Shown one piece after another: positions 17,540 through 26,548 of a DNA stretch of 64,000 bases. Made by a program: the position numbers and the translations under genes. Source of the DNA: Janthinobacterium sp. TND4EL3 (GTDB taxonomy: Bacteria > Pseudomonadota > Gammaproteobacteria > Burkholderiales > Burkholderiaceae_D); contig NZ_FTMV01000001.1 of NCBI RefSeq assembly GCF_900156175.1, positions 372,001-436,000 of the forward strand, in the 5' to 3' direction. Within the stretch, counting starts at the first letter, position 1. Each line of letters opens with the position of its first letter. The notes below the pieces were generated by a model. The model did no database searches and was not told the DNA's origin. It was given only the letters and a program-made list of their open reading frames with translations.

Positions 17540-18487
17540 TTACCTGGCCTTGGCGCGCGGGTGGGCCTGGTCGTAGACGTGGGCCAGGTGCTGGAAATCG
17601 AGGGCCGTGTAGACCTGGGTCGAGGTGATGCTGGAGTGGCCCAGCATTTCCTGCACGGCGCGCAGGTCGCCCGACGATTGCAGTACGTGCGAGGCAAACG
17701 AGTGGCGCAGCACGTGCGGGTGCACATTCGCGGGAATCTCCGTCGCCAGCGCATGCGCCTTCAGGCGCAGCTGCAGCACGCGGGGCGAGATGCGCGTGCC
17801 GCGCGTGCTTAAAAACAAGGCGGCGCTGCCATCGTTTGCCGGCGGGCGCACGGCCAGCCAGGTGCTCAAGGCCACGAGGGCGGCCTTGCCGACGGGCACT
17901 TTGCGCATCTTGCTGCCCTTGCCCGTGACGACGACTTCGAAGCTGGCCATGTCGAGCCAGCCCAGCGAGGCGGGCTGGCCGTTCTCGGCCTTGCAGTAAT
18001 GGGTGTCCAGGCTGGTCAGTTCGGACACGCGCAAGCCGCTCGAATACAGCAGTTCGAACATGGCGCGGTTGCACAGCTGCTCCGGCTCGGCGCCACCGTG
18101 CTGGTGTTGCGCGGGCGCCACGAGGCGCACGGCGTCGTCCACCGACAGGGCTTTCGGCAAGGTCTTGGCCCGCTTGGGGGCACGGATGCCGTCGACGGGG
18201 TTGGCGTCGAGCGCCGTTTCGCCGCTGAGCCAGTTGAAAAAACCGCGCCACGATGACAGCTTGCGGGCGATCGAGCGCGGGTCCAGGCCGCCGGCATGCA
18301 GCTTGGCCGTGTAGCGGCGCACTTCGTTGTGCGCCAGCGCCGTCCACGGCGTATCGGCGCTCAGTGCCAGCAATTCGCGCAGGTCGCGCCCGTAGGCGTC
18401 CAGCGTGTGCGGCGACAGCTTGCGCTGCGTGGCCAGTTGCGCCAGGTAGGCGTCGAGCCACTCGGCCTTGGCGCGCGCCGCATGCAT
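17540..18487 (-). CDS. xerC: Tyrosine recombinase XerC
   Basis: XerC, with XerD, resolves chromosome dimers at dif. The 315-residue protein has the SAM-like N-terminal domain (SPHTLDAYGRDLREL) and the full catalytic set: Arg in SSGLRVSEL, Lys in GKGSKMRKVP, His/Arg in HPHVLRHSFASH, His in LGHSSI and the nucleophile Tyr in STQVYTAL. The ATG is preceded by GAGGT, which overlaps the stop of the DUF484 gene upstream (stop at 18495), so the two are one operon. The DUF484-xerC pairing is common in proteobacteria. Confidence 0.95.
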   Translation of the reverse strand: MHAARAKAEWLDAYLAQLATQRKLSPHTLDAYGRDLRELLALSADTPWTALAHNEVRRYTAKLHAGGLDPRSIARKLSSWRGFFNWLSGETALDANPVDGIRAPKRAKTLPKALSVDDAVRLVAPAQHQHGGAEPEQLCNRAMFELLYSSGLRVSELTSLDTHYCKAENGQPASLGWLDMASFEVVVTGKGSKMRKVPVGKAALVALSTWLAVRPPANDGSAALFLSTRGTRISPRVLQLRLKAHALATEIPANVHPHVLRHSFASHVLQSSGDLRAVQEMLGHSSITSTQVYTALDFQHLAHVYDQAHPRAKAR

Positions 18488-18494
18488 GGCGACC

Positions 18495-19172
18495 TCAGGC
18501 CGGCGTGCCGGCGCGCAGCGCGGCCAGGGCGGCGCTGGCCGTGGCGCCGATATGCACGAGGAAGTCGGTGCCCATGCTGGCGGTAAACCGTTCGCTGTCG
18601 GGCGAGCCGAGCACGAGCAGGCCGAAGGTGCCCGTGGTGTTCGGCGCGCGCAGGGCGATCATGACGGTCGATTCGATTTTATCCGCCTGCAGCCAGTGCA
18701 CGGCTTCGAAATCGCGGTTGCTGCCGCAGTACGGCGCTTGCAGGCTGTTGGCGAACATGCGCACGTCGGCCGTGACATCTTCCGTGAACCAGCCGTTGGC
18801 GTGCTCCGGCAAGACTTGCCACAGGCGCAGGCTGACGTAAGGCACGTCGAAATTGCTTTGCAAGGCATCGACGAGCACGCGCGGCATGGCGGCATCGTTG
18901 CGCACTTGCAGCATGGCCTGGTTCCAGCCGTGGAATTTGCTGGCGATGTCGCCGTTTTCCGTGGCCAGGCGGCTCAGATTGGACATGCGCAGCTCCAGCG
19001 CCTTGTATTTGTCGCGCATCACTTCCATCTGCCGTTCCTGCAGCGAGATGGTGCGCCCCGTCAGCGGACTGCTGAGCTTGACCTCGCCGAGCAGCGCAGT
19101 ATGCTCTTCGAAGAAATTCGGGTGCTCGCTCAGATACTGGGCGACGGTGCTGGAATCGAGAGTGGCGGTCAT
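18495..19172 (-). CDS. DUF484 family protein, GAF-like, upstream of xerC
   Basis: The 225-residue product starts at the ATG at 19172 (MTATLDSSTVAQYLSEHPNF). An open extension to 19328 runs through the porin terminator and is not credible. The N-terminus VAQYLSEHPNFFEEH and the following coiled-coil (QERQMEVMRDKYKALELRM) are typical of DUF484, with a GAF-like domain after residue 80 (LLVLGSPDSERFTASMG). The molecular function of the family is unknown. It is regularly found next to dapF and xerC, but here dapF is 3 kb away with a porin and a Sel1 gene between. Confidence 0.9.
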   Translation of the reverse strand: MTATLDSSTVAQYLSEHPNFFEEHTALLGEVKLSSPLTGRTISLQERQMEVMRDKYKALELRMSNLSRLATENGDIASKFHGWNQAMLQVRNDAAMPRVLVDALQSNFDVPYVSLRLWQVLPEHANGWFTEDVTADVRMFANSLQAPYCGSNRDFEAVHWLQADKIESTVMIALRAPNTTGTFGLLVLGSPDSERFTASMGTDFLVHIGATASAALAALRAGTPA

Positions 19173-19274
19173 TGATAGTTTCAGAAGAGAGAAGGGTGAA
19201 CGCTTAATTCTAACCGAGAGTGCGGCGGCACAGGCGCAAAGGGCGTTGCGCTTGTACATTTTCCGCGCGCCCAT

Positions 19275-19303
19275 GAAAAAAGCGGCATGGTTACCCATGC
19301 CGC
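19275..19303 (-). terminator. Rho-independent terminator of the porin gene
   Basis: GCGGCATGG and CCATGCCGC form a perfect nine-base-pair stem with a four-base loop. On the minus strand it is followed by six T residues. It lies about 50 bases after the porin stop and insulates the DUF484-xerC operon from porin transcription. Confidence 0.9.
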
Positions 19304-19352
19304 CTTGCATTCCTTGCTCAGCAATCACCCATGGCGGGTGACGTGCGGGGCA

Positions 19353-20429
19353 TTAGAAGTTGTGGTGTACGCCGACGCCGATGTAGTTGACGCTTTTCGC
19401 AACGGTGTAGTTGATGCTGTTGGCAACTGCGGCTTTCTTGTTCGAAATATCCGCGTAGAGGTAGGTGCGTTTCGACAGATTGTAGTCATAGCCCAGCGAT
19501 GCTTGCTTGGTTTTGACGACGCCATCTGGTGTTTTCTGACCGTAGCCAGCGCGGATCTTGCCTGGGCCGACATCGTAGTTGGCGCCGATCAGCCAAGCCT
19601 TGGTATCGGTGTTGATGATCTTGAAGTTGCCATCGTCCTGATGCTGGTACGACGCCATCAGTTTCAATTCCTTGAGCGGATTGAACGACGCTGCCACCGA
19701 CCACAGCTTGGCTTGCAGGCCATTGCGTTCGTAAGCGGCCATGGCGGCGAACTGCTCGTTGTTATAGGTAGCCGAGATCGAGTATGGATTCGACGCTGGC
19801 GCAACGTTTGCTGCCACGCCGTAGTTACCCGAGGCAAACGTAAATGCGTTGCCCGGCGCACGCGCTGGGACCACGGCATTGTTGTTTGCTTCCTTGGCGG
19901 CCACGGTGGCGTTGAACTGGAAGCCGCTGATGACTGGCGAATTGTAGAACACGGCGTTCGAGAAGCGGTTACGCGAGTTGCCATCCGCGCTCAGCGGATC
20001 ACTGGTGTAGCCGGCGACGGTGATGTCGGTCTGGAAACCAGCTGGCGTAGGCATGCCCGACCATGGTTCGAACGCGGTGCTCGATTCCTGGAACGCGGTC
20101 AGGCCACGGCCCAGGCGCAAGGTACCGAAGTTGCCTTGCAGGCCGACGCGGCTTTGACCCTGGAACAGCGGACGGGAGTTGCTTTCCAAGGTACCCGTAT
20201 CGGATTCATAGCGAATTTCCAGTTGGAAAATAGCTTTCAAGCCATTGCCCAGATCTTCCGTGCCCTTGAAACCCAGCTTGTTGTTGTCGCGTTTGGTGAC
20301 GGAGGTGGTCGCATTCGATGCTTTGGCCAGGCCTGCATCGATCGTGCCGTAGATCTGAACGGACGACTGTGCTTGTGCGGTTGCGGCGAAGGCGCCGAAG
20401 AGAGCGAGGGCAACGAGTGATTTTTTCAT
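19353..20429 (-). CDS. General diffusion porin (Gram-negative trimeric porin, Omp32 type)
   Basis: The 358-residue precursor has a clear signal peptide (MKKSLVALALFGAFAATAQA) and a mature start SSVQIYGTIDAGLA, the classic opening of betaproteobacterial 16-stranded porins. Further family signs are NKLGFKGTEDLGNGLKAIFQ, SRVGLQGNFGTLRLGR and a C-terminal IGVGVHHNF ending in Phe. It has lower GC and more Asn, Lys and Thr than its neighbours, as expected of a highly expressed outer-membrane protein. It has its own terminator and a long upstream region, so it is probably a single-gene unit. Confidence 0.95.
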   Translation of the reverse strand: MKKSLVALALFGAFAATAQAQSSVQIYGTIDAGLAKASNATTSVTKRDNNKLGFKGTEDLGNGLKAIFQLEIRYESDTGTLESNSRPLFQGQSRVGLQGNFGTLRLGRGLTAFQESSTAFEPWSGMPTPAGFQTDITVAGYTSDPLSADGNSRNRFSNAVFYNSPVISGFQFNATVAAKEANNNAVVPARAPGNAFTFASGNYGVAANVAPASNPYSISATYNNEQFAAMAAYERNGLQAKLWSVAASFNPLKELKLMASYQHQDDGNFKIINTDTKAWLIGANYDVGPGKIRAGYGQKTPDGVVKTKQASLGYDYNLSKRTYLYADISNKKAAVANSINYTVAKSVNYIGVGVHHNF

Positions 20430-20843
20430 GTCTTATTCCCTATTAAAAGTGAGTTCCGTCCGAGATCCGAGCAGATTGAAAGGCGCCAACTGCCGCGTTT
20501 CGATGAATGAACCTTAATTCGTCGGCACGCAAGACGTGTGGGATTGGTCAAATATGCGTGAAAAGATTGGTGAAAAGCGGCTTAACTGCATGCCCCTGTT
20601 GTATTTTTGTAACGCGTGATTTCTGCGGCCGGAACGCCAACGGTCACCGTCTTTCCTTGCTGGCGCATCGGTCACAAGCGCATATTGGCTTGCCGGCGCC
20701 ATGGCATTGTTGCGTTGAATCAAGTTCTTGCGCCGGCTTTGACGGATTTTGCGCGCCATGACGGTACACTAAGGGACGGCTTGCATCGATGGGCCGGAGA
20801 CACTTCACAATTATTAGAATCATTGACTCAATATCGAGAATCG
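20430..20843. other. 414-base divergent region between porin and Sel1-repeat gene
   Basis: This stretch must carry the porin promoter (minus strand) and that of the Sel1 gene. The porin ribosome site AGGGAATAA lies just before its ATG. No convincing -35/-10 pair could be fixed on either strand. The frame of the Sel1 gene stays open back to a GTG at 20616, so part of this region might be coding. Otherwise nothing is visible. Confidence 0.5.
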
Positions 20844-22349
20844 ATGGCAAATCGCGAAACATTAGGATTGATCAAGGGGGCGCGTGCGGGTGATGTGGCC
20901 TGCCAGCTGGCGCTGGGACGGCTGTACCTGTTCGGACAGGGCGTGCCGCGCAGCTTGCCGACTGCCTTGCACTGGCTGACGCGCGCGGCACAGGAGGACA
21001 GCCAGGAAGCTTGCATGCTGATCGGCACGCATGTGCCGTTCGAGCTGGCGCAACCGGCAGCCAAGGTGCTGATCCCGTACTACGAGCAGGCGTTCGATGC
21101 GGGCCTGGTGCAGGCGGGCCTGGTGCTGGCGCAGCTGGTGCTGGGCAATGCGGCCAGCACGACCTGCGAAATCCTGCGGGCCAAGGCGCGTCTGGCCCTG
21201 GACGCGGCCGTACGCGCCGGATTGCCCGACGCACAATGGCTGCTCTCCATGCACGATGGCGGCGTCGGCGACGCTGTGCCGGTCATCAGTCATGCCGTGG
21301 AGTACGGAAACGACGCGGATGCCTTTTTGCATGCGGGGCTGGAACGGGCATGGAGTACAGGCGACCACGTGGCCTTCCTGGCGCAGGGTTTGCCGCTGGC
21401 GCGCGAATTGCTGCAGCGCCAGGCAGCCTCCGGCGCGCGCACCATTGCTCTTGATGCGCAGCAAGTGTTACTGCTGTCGCGTTGCGCCCAGGTGCTGGCG
21501 CCCGGTGGCGACGCCGAGGGCTGGCAGTGTTGCGAACTGGCCGCGCATGGCGGCGACCGCACGGCGCAGCTGGAGCTGGGCCTTGGCTATGCGCGCATGG
21601 ATGCGCATGGGCAGCGCCTGGCCACGCGCAATGGCGCCGCCAATTTCAAGCGGGCAGTCCGCTGGCTGACGCAGGCGGGCGAACAGGGCCTGGCCGAAGC
21701 GTGGTTCGTGCTGTCGCGCATCTATACGAAACCGGAATTTTCCCAGCGTAACGTGGTCGAAGCCCATTCCTGCCTGGAACGTGCTGCCGACCTGGGCCAT
21801 GCTCCGGCGCAGCTCGAATGCGGCATGCACGCGTGGCGCAACCGGCGCGAAAGCGTCAACAGCGACGTGCGCGCCGCCTACTGGCTGCTGCAGGCACAGG
21901 CGCAAGGCAGCGCTGAAGCGGAGGCGGCGCTGGCGCGCATAGCGCCGCGCGGCGAGCCGGGAGACTGGGGACAGTGGGCGGCGCTGCAAGCCGGATCGCC
22001 GCTGCGCCAGCTGGAGCAGAATCAACCCTTGCTGGCGGCGCGGCTGGAACTGGCGCGCTGGTTTCACCTGTCGCGCGCCGAGGCATTGCTGCTGGACGTG
22101 CATGGGGCCGACCAGGGCCATTGCCTGTTGATCGATATCAGTGCCACGCATGGCCGCGGCAAGCGGCGCCTGGCGCTGATCCGCACGGCGCAGGAGCGCC
22201 AGCTGCTCGACCAGGTGGTGCGCGTGTTCGAGCGCGTCGATTGCGGCGTGACCGGGCCGGAAGGCAATTACCGGCAACGCCTGTATCGCCTGAAGTGCTA
22301 TCTGAGCGATCTCGGTGTCACGCAGGAGCAGCAGTTCCTGGCAGCCTGA
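20844..22349 (+). CDS. Sel1-like repeat (TPR-like) protein
   Basis: From the ATG at 20844 (MANRETLGLIKGARAGD) the product is 501 residues. Several Sel1-type repeats are visible: CQLALGRLYLFGQGVPRSLP with TALHWLTRAA, AQLELGLGYARMDAHG with AVRWLTQAGEQG, AEAWFVLSRIYTKPEF with HSCLERAADLG, and AYWLLQAQAQGS. These helical repeats are protein-binding scaffolds. A different C-terminal part (about 410-501, LLLDVHGADQGHCLLIDISA then RGKRRLALIRTAQER) is not recognised. There is no signal peptide, so it is likely cytoplasmic. The ribosome site is weak, and a TTG at 20823 or GTG at 20616 are alternative starts. It ends 11 bases from the convergent dapF. Confidence 0.75.
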   Translation: MANRETLGLIKGARAGDVACQLALGRLYLFGQGVPRSLPTALHWLTRAAQEDSQEACMLIGTHVPFELAQPAAKVLIPYYEQAFDAGLVQAGLVLAQLVLGNAASTTCEILRAKARLALDAAVRAGLPDAQWLLSMHDGGVGDAVPVISHAVEYGNDADAFLHAGLERAWSTGDHVAFLAQGLPLARELLQRQAASGARTIALDAQQVLLLSRCAQVLAPGGDAEGWQCCELAAHGGDRTAQLELGLGYARMDAHGQRLATRNGAANFKRAVRWLTQAGEQGLAEAWFVLSRIYTKPEFSQRNVVEAHSCLERAADLGHAPAQLECGMHAWRNRRESVNSDVRAAYWLLQAQAQGSAEAEAALARIAPRGEPGDWGQWAALQAGSPLRQLEQNQPLLAARLELARWFHLSRAEALLLDVHGADQGHCLLIDISATHGRGKRRLALIRTAQERQLLDQVVRVFERVDCGVTGPEGNYRQRLYRLKCYLSDLGVTQEQQFLAA

Positions 22350-22360
22350 CTTTCGCCTGC

Positions 22361-23224
22361 TTACAGCTCGATCGTGCCTTCGAACACGGTTACGGCCGGG
22401 CCCGTCATCAGGACCGGCTGGCCCGGGCCTTGCCAGGCGATCGACAGTTCGCCGCCGCGCGCGCTGATGCGCACGGGCGAGTCCAGCAAGCCACGGCGGA
22501 TGCCGGCCACGGCGGCGGCGCAGGCGCCCGTGCCGCAAGCGAGGGTTTCGCCCGCGCCCCGCTCAAACACGCGCAGTTTCACGTGATGGCGGTCGATGAT
22601 CTGCATGTAGCCGGCGTTGACCCGGCGTGGAAAGCGCGGATGATGCTCGATCAGCGGGCCCGACGCGTCCAGGTCTTGCGCATCGACATCGTCGACCACT
22701 TGCACGGCATGCGGGTTGCCCATCGACACGACGGACACCAGCACGGAGGCCTGGTCGCCCGGCAGCGCCAGGTCCAGCGGCCACACGGTGTCATTTCCCT
22801 GCGCCACGCCAGCCAGGCCGCTGGCCTCGAACGGCACCAGCGCGGGGTCGAGCACGGGCGCGCCCATGTCGACCGTGATGCTGCCGTCGGCTTCCAGGCG
22901 CGGCGCGATGATGCCGGCCATGGTTTCCACGCGGATGCTGTTCTTGCTTGATAAGCCTTTTTCGCTGACGAACTTGACGAAGGCGCGCGCGCCGTTGCCG
23001 CACTGCTCCACTTCGCCGCCGTCGTTGTTGTAGATGCGGTAGCGGAAGTCGCAGTCAGGCAGGCGCGGTTTTTCCACCACGAGAATCTGGTCGGCGCCGA
23101 TGCCGAAACGGCGGTCGGCCAGGCGCTGCCACTGGGCCGGCGTGAAGGCGATGTCCTGATTGATGGCGTCGATGACGATGAAGTCGTTGCCTGCGCCATG
23201 CATTTTGGTAAATTGAAGTTTCAT
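22361..23224 (-). CDS. dapF: Diaminopimelate epimerase
   Basis: DapF converts LL- to meso-diaminopimelate for lysine and peptidoglycan. The 287-residue protein starts [20 protein letters not shown]. Both catalytic cysteines are present in their motifs, [10 protein letters not shown] (base for one isomer) and [12 protein letters not shown] (the other). The ATG at 23224 is preferred over an upstream ATG at 23239 because the family always begins near KMHGAGNDF. It follows the second acyltransferase by 11 bases and should share its transcript. Confidence 0.97.
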   Translation of the reverse strand: MKLQFTKMHGAGNDFIVIDAINQDIAFTPAQWQRLADRRFGIGADQILVVEKPRLPDCDFRYRIYNNDGGEVEQCGNGARAFVKFVSEKGLSSKNSIRVETMAGIIAPRLEADGSITVDMGAPVLDPALVPFEASGLAGVAQGNDTVWPLDLALPGDQASVLVSVVSMGNPHAVQVVDDVDAQDLDASGPLIEHHPRFPRRVNAGYMQIIDRHHVKLRVFERGAGETLACGTGACAAAVAGIRRGLLDSPVRISARGGELSIAWQGPGQPVLMTGPAVTVFEGTIEL

Positions 23225-23235
23225 GGTCTGCCGTA

Positions 23236-24111
23236 TCACTTGTGCTGGTTGTAGAACGATGCTTCGCCTTCCGGACGCGTCTTGAAGCGTTTATGCGTCC
23301 AGAAATACTCGGCCGGCGCTTCGCGCACGCGTTCCTCGATGAATTCGTTCATGCGCCGCGTGGCTGCCGTGATGTCGTCGCCCGGATAATCGTCCCACGC
23401 CGGATAATAGGTCACTTGCCAGCCCTGGTAATTGGGCAAGAAGGTGGCGATGACGGGAATGACCTGCGCCTTGGCAGCCAGCGCCAGGCGCGCCGTGGCC
23501 GTCAGGGTGGCGGCCGGCACGCCGAAGAAGGGCACGAATTCCGCATCCTTTTCGCCGAAATCCATGTCCGGCAGCATAAAGTACGGCAAGCCGTCGCGCA
23601 GGGCGCGCAAAATCGTCTTGATGCCGTCCTGGCGCGTAAACAGCTTGGGCGGCTTGAAGCGCGAACGGCCGTTGCGCAGGGCCTGGTCGAAGGCGGCGTT
23701 CTTTTGCTGCACGTACATGGACGAGGCGGAAATTTCCATGGCCGTGGCGGCACCGGCCACGTCGAGGCAGACAAAGTGCGGGCACAGCAAAATGGTGGGC
23801 TTGGCGGCGATCTGCTGGCCCGGGAAGGCGGGCACCTTTTTGATCAGGCGGTTCAATCGCGCTTCCGACGACCACCACAGGATGCTGCGTTCCCACACGC
23901 TGCGCGAGTAGGCCTGGAAATGCTGGCGCGCCAGGGCTGATCGTTGCTTTTCCGTCAGTTCCGGCATGCACAGGCGCAGATTCGTCAGGGCGATCTTGCG
24001 CCGCGTGGGCATGGCGATGAACAGCAGGCTGCCGACGGCCACGCCGAAGCGGCCGAGGATGGGCAAGGGCAGCCAGTGCAGCAGCCACATGAAGGCGATC
24101 AGCAGTCTCAT
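23236..24111 (-). CDS. LpxL/HtrB-family lipid A acyltransferase (second of two)
   Basis: This 291-residue inner-membrane acyltransferase probably adds a secondary acyl chain to lipid A. It has an N-terminal hydrophobic segment ([20 protein letters not shown]), the catalytic HX4D form of the motif in [13 protein letters not shown], and substrate-binding stretches [16 protein letters not shown] and [13 protein letters not shown]. The family motif allows D or E. The ATG overlaps the stop of the first acyltransferase (ATGA). Whether it acts as LpxL or LpxM cannot be told from sequence alone. Confidence 0.9.
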   Translation of the reverse strand: MRLLIAFMWLLHWLPLPILGRFGVAVGSLLFIAMPTRRKIALTNLRLCMPELTEKQRSALARQHFQAYSRSVWERSILWWSSEARLNRLIKKVPAFPGQQIAAKPTILLCPHFVCLDVAGAATAMEISASSMYVQQKNAAFDQALRNGRSRFKPPKLFTRQDGIKTILRALRDGLPYFMLPDMDFGEKDAEFVPFFGVPAATLTATARLALAAKAQVIPVIATFLPNYQGWQVTYYPAWDDYPGDDITAATRRMNEFIEERVREAPAEYFWTHKRFKTRPEGEASFYNQHK

Positions 24112-24977
24112 GCCTGCTCCCTGGCCGCTTCGGGCGTGGCGGGCGTAGGCGGCGGGGCGCCGCGCGGCACCTTGTAGCGGTTGTAGCTCCACAGGTATTG
24201 CGCCGGGCTGCGCGCGATCAATTGCTCCATGGCCGCATTGATGGTGCGCGCCTGCTCGGCCGAGGTGCCGTCGAGGGACGCGGTGAACGGCACGAAATGC
24301 ACGATGTAGCCGCGTCCGCCCGGCAGGCGTTCCGCGTAGGTAATGATGACTTCGGCGCCGCCCATCTGCGCCAGCTTGGCGGGCAGGGTCATGGTGTAGG
24401 CAGGACGGCCGAAGAAATCGGCCCACACGCCTTCGCCCTCTTGCGGCACCTGGTCGGGCAGCAAGCCGATGGGCTGGCCTTTTTTCAGGCATTTGGCAAA
24501 GATGCGCACGCCCGACATATTGGCCGGCGCCAGCATCAGGTTTTCGCGCGCGCGCGCGCCTTCGATCAGCGGTTTCAGGGCGGCGCGCTTGGGCGGGCGG
24601 TACATCACGGTGAGCGGCGTGCGCAGGGCGATCTGCTGGGCGACGATTTCAAAGCAGCCCAGGTGGGGTGTCAGGAAGACAATGCCGCGGCCATGCTGCA
24701 GCGCTTTTTCCACCAGTTCCCAGTTTTCCACGGTCGCATGGCGCGCCACGCGCTCGGCCGGCGCGCACCAGATGAAGGGCAGTTCCAGCACGCTCTTGCC
24801 CGCTTCGGCCACGGCCGTGTGCAAGTGTTGCGAAAACCCCGCACCTTGCATGTTCTCGCGCATGCGGCGCCGGTAGGACGGGGAAATGGCGTAAATCACC
24901 CAGCCGAGCGCAGCGCCCAGGCCATGCAAGACCGGCAGGGGAAAGATGGATAAGAAGCGGAAAATTGGGACTAACAT
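24108..24977 (-). CDS. LpxL/HtrB-family lipid A acyltransferase (first of two)
   Basis: The 289-residue product is taken from the ATG at 24977 (MLVPIFRFLSIFPLPVLHGL). A longer frame from a TTG at 25016 lacks support. It shows the catalytic HX4E motif in FLTPHLGCFEIVAQ, then MYRPPKRAALKPLIEGAR and GLLPDQVPQEGEGVWADFFG, all typical of lysophospholipid/lipid A acyltransferases. The C-terminus is Pro/Ala-rich. It heads a three-gene run with the second acyltransferase and dapF, divergent from metK. Confidence 0.92.
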   Translation of the reverse strand: MLVPIFRFLSIFPLPVLHGLGAALGWVIYAISPSYRRRMRENMQGAGFSQHLHTAVAEAGKSVLELPFIWCAPAERVARHATVENWELVEKALQHGRGIVFLTPHLGCFEIVAQQIALRTPLTVMYRPPKRAALKPLIEGARARENLMLAPANMSGVRIFAKCLKKGQPIGLLPDQVPQEGEGVWADFFGRPAYTMTLPAKLAQMGGAEVIITYAERLPGGRGYIVHFVPFTASLDGTSAEQARTINAAMEQLIARSPAQYLWSYNRYKVPRGAPPPTPATPEAAREQA

Positions 24978-25105
24978 GAATGAGCTGTTTCCAGGAATGG
25001 CGTGTTGCCGTGCCAAAATTTTTTAAGAAGCGTAAAATACCACGTATGCAGTAACCGCTGAGTTAATAGACAACTTGCGAAGCGGAATATAAATATCGCT
25101 AAAGC

Positions 25106-25134
25106 GTCGCAGGCAAAATCCTCTTTACTGCGAC
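25106..25134 (+). promoter_or_regulatory. Hairpin in the metK leader
   Basis: GTCGCAG and CTGCGAC form a perfect seven-base-pair stem with a 15-base loop, 32 bases before the metK start. The surrounding 150 bases are AT-rich and hold the metK promoter, for which no clear pair was found (TATAAA near 25089-25094 is a possible -10, in which case the hairpin is within the leader). No known SAM riboswitch consensus is recognisable. Confidence 0.35.
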
Positions 25135-25165
25135 AGAACATTCACATAGTAATCAGGAGCTTGCA

Positions 25166-26332
25166 ATGTCAAACGACTATCTTTTTACTTCCGAATCCGT
25201 TTCGGAAGGCCATCCCGACAAGGTTGCCGATCAAATTTCCGACGCCATCCTTGACGCCATCCTGACCCAGGATCCGGCCGCCCGCGTGGCTGCCGAAACC
25301 CTGTGCAACACGGGTCTGGTGGTGCTGGCTGGCGAAATTACCACGCACGCCAATGTGGATTATATTCAAGTTGCGCGCGAGACCATCAAACGCATCGGCT
25401 ACGACAACACGGAATACGGCATCGACTACAAGGGTTGCGCCGTGCTGGTGGCCTACGACAAGCAGTCGCCGGACATCGCGCAAGGCGTCGATGAAGGCGC
25501 AGGCATTGACCTGGATCAAGGCGCTGGCGATCAGGGCCTGATGTTCGGCTATGCCTGCGATGAAACGGCCGAGCTGATGCCTGCCGCCATCCACTACGCG
25601 CACCGCCTGGTCGAGCGCCAGTCGCAGCTGCGCAAGGATGGCCGTCTGCCATGGCTGCGTCCGGACGCGAAATCGCAAGTGACCCTGCGCTACGTCGATG
25701 GCCGTCCCGTCGGCGTGCACACGGTCGTGCTGTCGACCCAGCATGCGCCGGAAATCTCGCACAAGCAGATCGAAGAAGCGGTCATTGAAGAAATCATCAA
25801 GCCCATCCTGCCGCGCGAATGGCTGACCGAGACCAAATTCCTCGTCAACCCGACGGGCCGTTTCGTCATCGGCGGTCCGCAAGGCGATTGCGGCTTGACC
25901 GGGCGCAAGATCATCGTCGACACCTACGGCGGCGCGGCCCCGCACGGCGGCGGCGCGTTCTCGGGCAAGGACCCGTCGAAAGTCGACCGTTCGGCAGCGT
26001 ATGCGGCCCGCTACGTGGCGAAAAACATCGTCGCGGCCGGCCTGGCGCGCCAATGCCAGGTGCAGGTCAGCTACGCCATCGGCGTGGCCAAGCCGATCAA
26101 CATCACCGTCTACACGGAAGGCACGGGCGTGATTCCCGATACGGAAATCGCCAAGCTGGTGCTGGCGCACTTTGACCTGCGTCCGAAGGGCATCGTGCAA
26201 ATGCTGGACCTGCTGCGCCCGATCTACCAGAAGAGCGCCGCCTACGGCCACTTCGGCCGCGAAGAGCCGGAATTCACGTGGGAGCGCACGGACAAGGTCG
26301 CCCTGCTGCGCGACGCTGCCGGCCTGAAGTAA
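25166..26332 (+). CDS. metK: S-adenosylmethionine synthetase
   Basis: MetK makes S-adenosylmethionine from ATP and methionine. The 388-residue protein carries [17 protein letters not shown] (ATP/methionine loop), [16 protein letters not shown], the phosphate loop [19 protein letters not shown] and the usual C-terminus. The start has CAGGAG upstream with good spacing. It is a single-gene unit with its own terminator. The SAH-controlled ahcY operon follows at once, so the methyl cycle is assembled here. Confidence 0.98.
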   Translation: MSNDYLFTSESVSEGHPDKVADQISDAILDAILTQDPAARVAAETLCNTGLVVLAGEITTHANVDYIQVARETIKRIGYDNTEYGIDYKGCAVLVAYDKQSPDIAQGVDEGAGIDLDQGAGDQGLMFGYACDETAELMPAAIHYAHRLVERQSQLRKDGRLPWLRPDAKSQVTLRYVDGRPVGVHTVVLSTQHAPEISHKQIEEAVIEEIIKPILPREWLTETKFLVNPTGRFVIGGPQGDCGLTGRKIIVDTYGGAAPHGGGAFSGKDPSKVDRSAAYAARYVAKNIVAAGLARQCQVQVSYAIGVAKPINITVYTEGTGVIPDTEIAKLVLAHFDLRPKGIVQMLDLLRPIYQKSAAYGHFGREEPEFTWERTDKVALLRDAAGLK

Positions 26333-26352
26333 TCTGGTCAGATGTGCAAGAG

Positions 26353-26388
26353 AAGCGCCCCGGCCGCCAGGCTGCGGGCGCTTTTTTT
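26353..26388 (+). terminator. Rho-independent terminator of metK
   Basis: AAGCGCCC and GGGCGCTT pair, with a smaller GCC/GGC stem inside, followed by a run of seven T. It starts 20 bases after the metK stop. Confidence 0.9.
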
Positions 26389-26443
26389 ATATGTTGTTAG
26401 TTGGCAATGCATGCCGAACAGGCTGGCGCGCGCGGCTTGACAA

Positions 26444-26452
26444 TGTTAAAAT
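26444..26452 (+). promoter_or_regulatory. Extended -10 promoter of the ahcY operon
   Basis: TGTTAAAAT matches an extended -10 element (TGn followed by TAAAAT). Transcription would begin near 26459, exactly at the 5' edge of the SAH riboswitch. A TTGACA at 26437-26442 is too close to serve as its -35. Confidence 0.5.
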
Positions 26453-26459
26453 CCCGTGT

Positions 26460-26520
26460 CCGAGGAGCGTTGCGACGAAGAAATTCGCCAGGCTCGGAAT
26501 ATCCTGCAACCGCGCTCACG
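26460..26520 (+). promoter_or_regulatory. S-adenosylhomocysteine (SAH) riboswitch
   Basis: The leader contains CCGAGGAGCGTTGCGACG, then GCCAGGCTCGG, then CAACCGCGCTCACG. These are the conserved blocks of the SAH riboswitch: CCGAG pairs with CTCGG, and GAGCG pairs with CGCTC to close the pseudoknot. It lies 28 bases before the ahcY start, the standard location. Known members switch expression on when SAH accumulates, which would raise SAH hydrolase when its substrate builds up. Confidence 0.92.
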
Positions 26521-26548
26521 TACCTTTTTCAACTGAAAGGAGGGCGTG

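Noticed and set aside
17414..17540. Search for a Zur site upstream of the zinc GTPase
   Set aside because: No sequence close to the known Zur palindrome could be found by eye; absence is not proof.
26437..26442. TTGACA as the -35 of the ahcY promoter
   Set aside because: It is only four bases from the TAAAAT box and there is no -10 at 16-18 bases; the extended -10 reading fits the riboswitch edge better.
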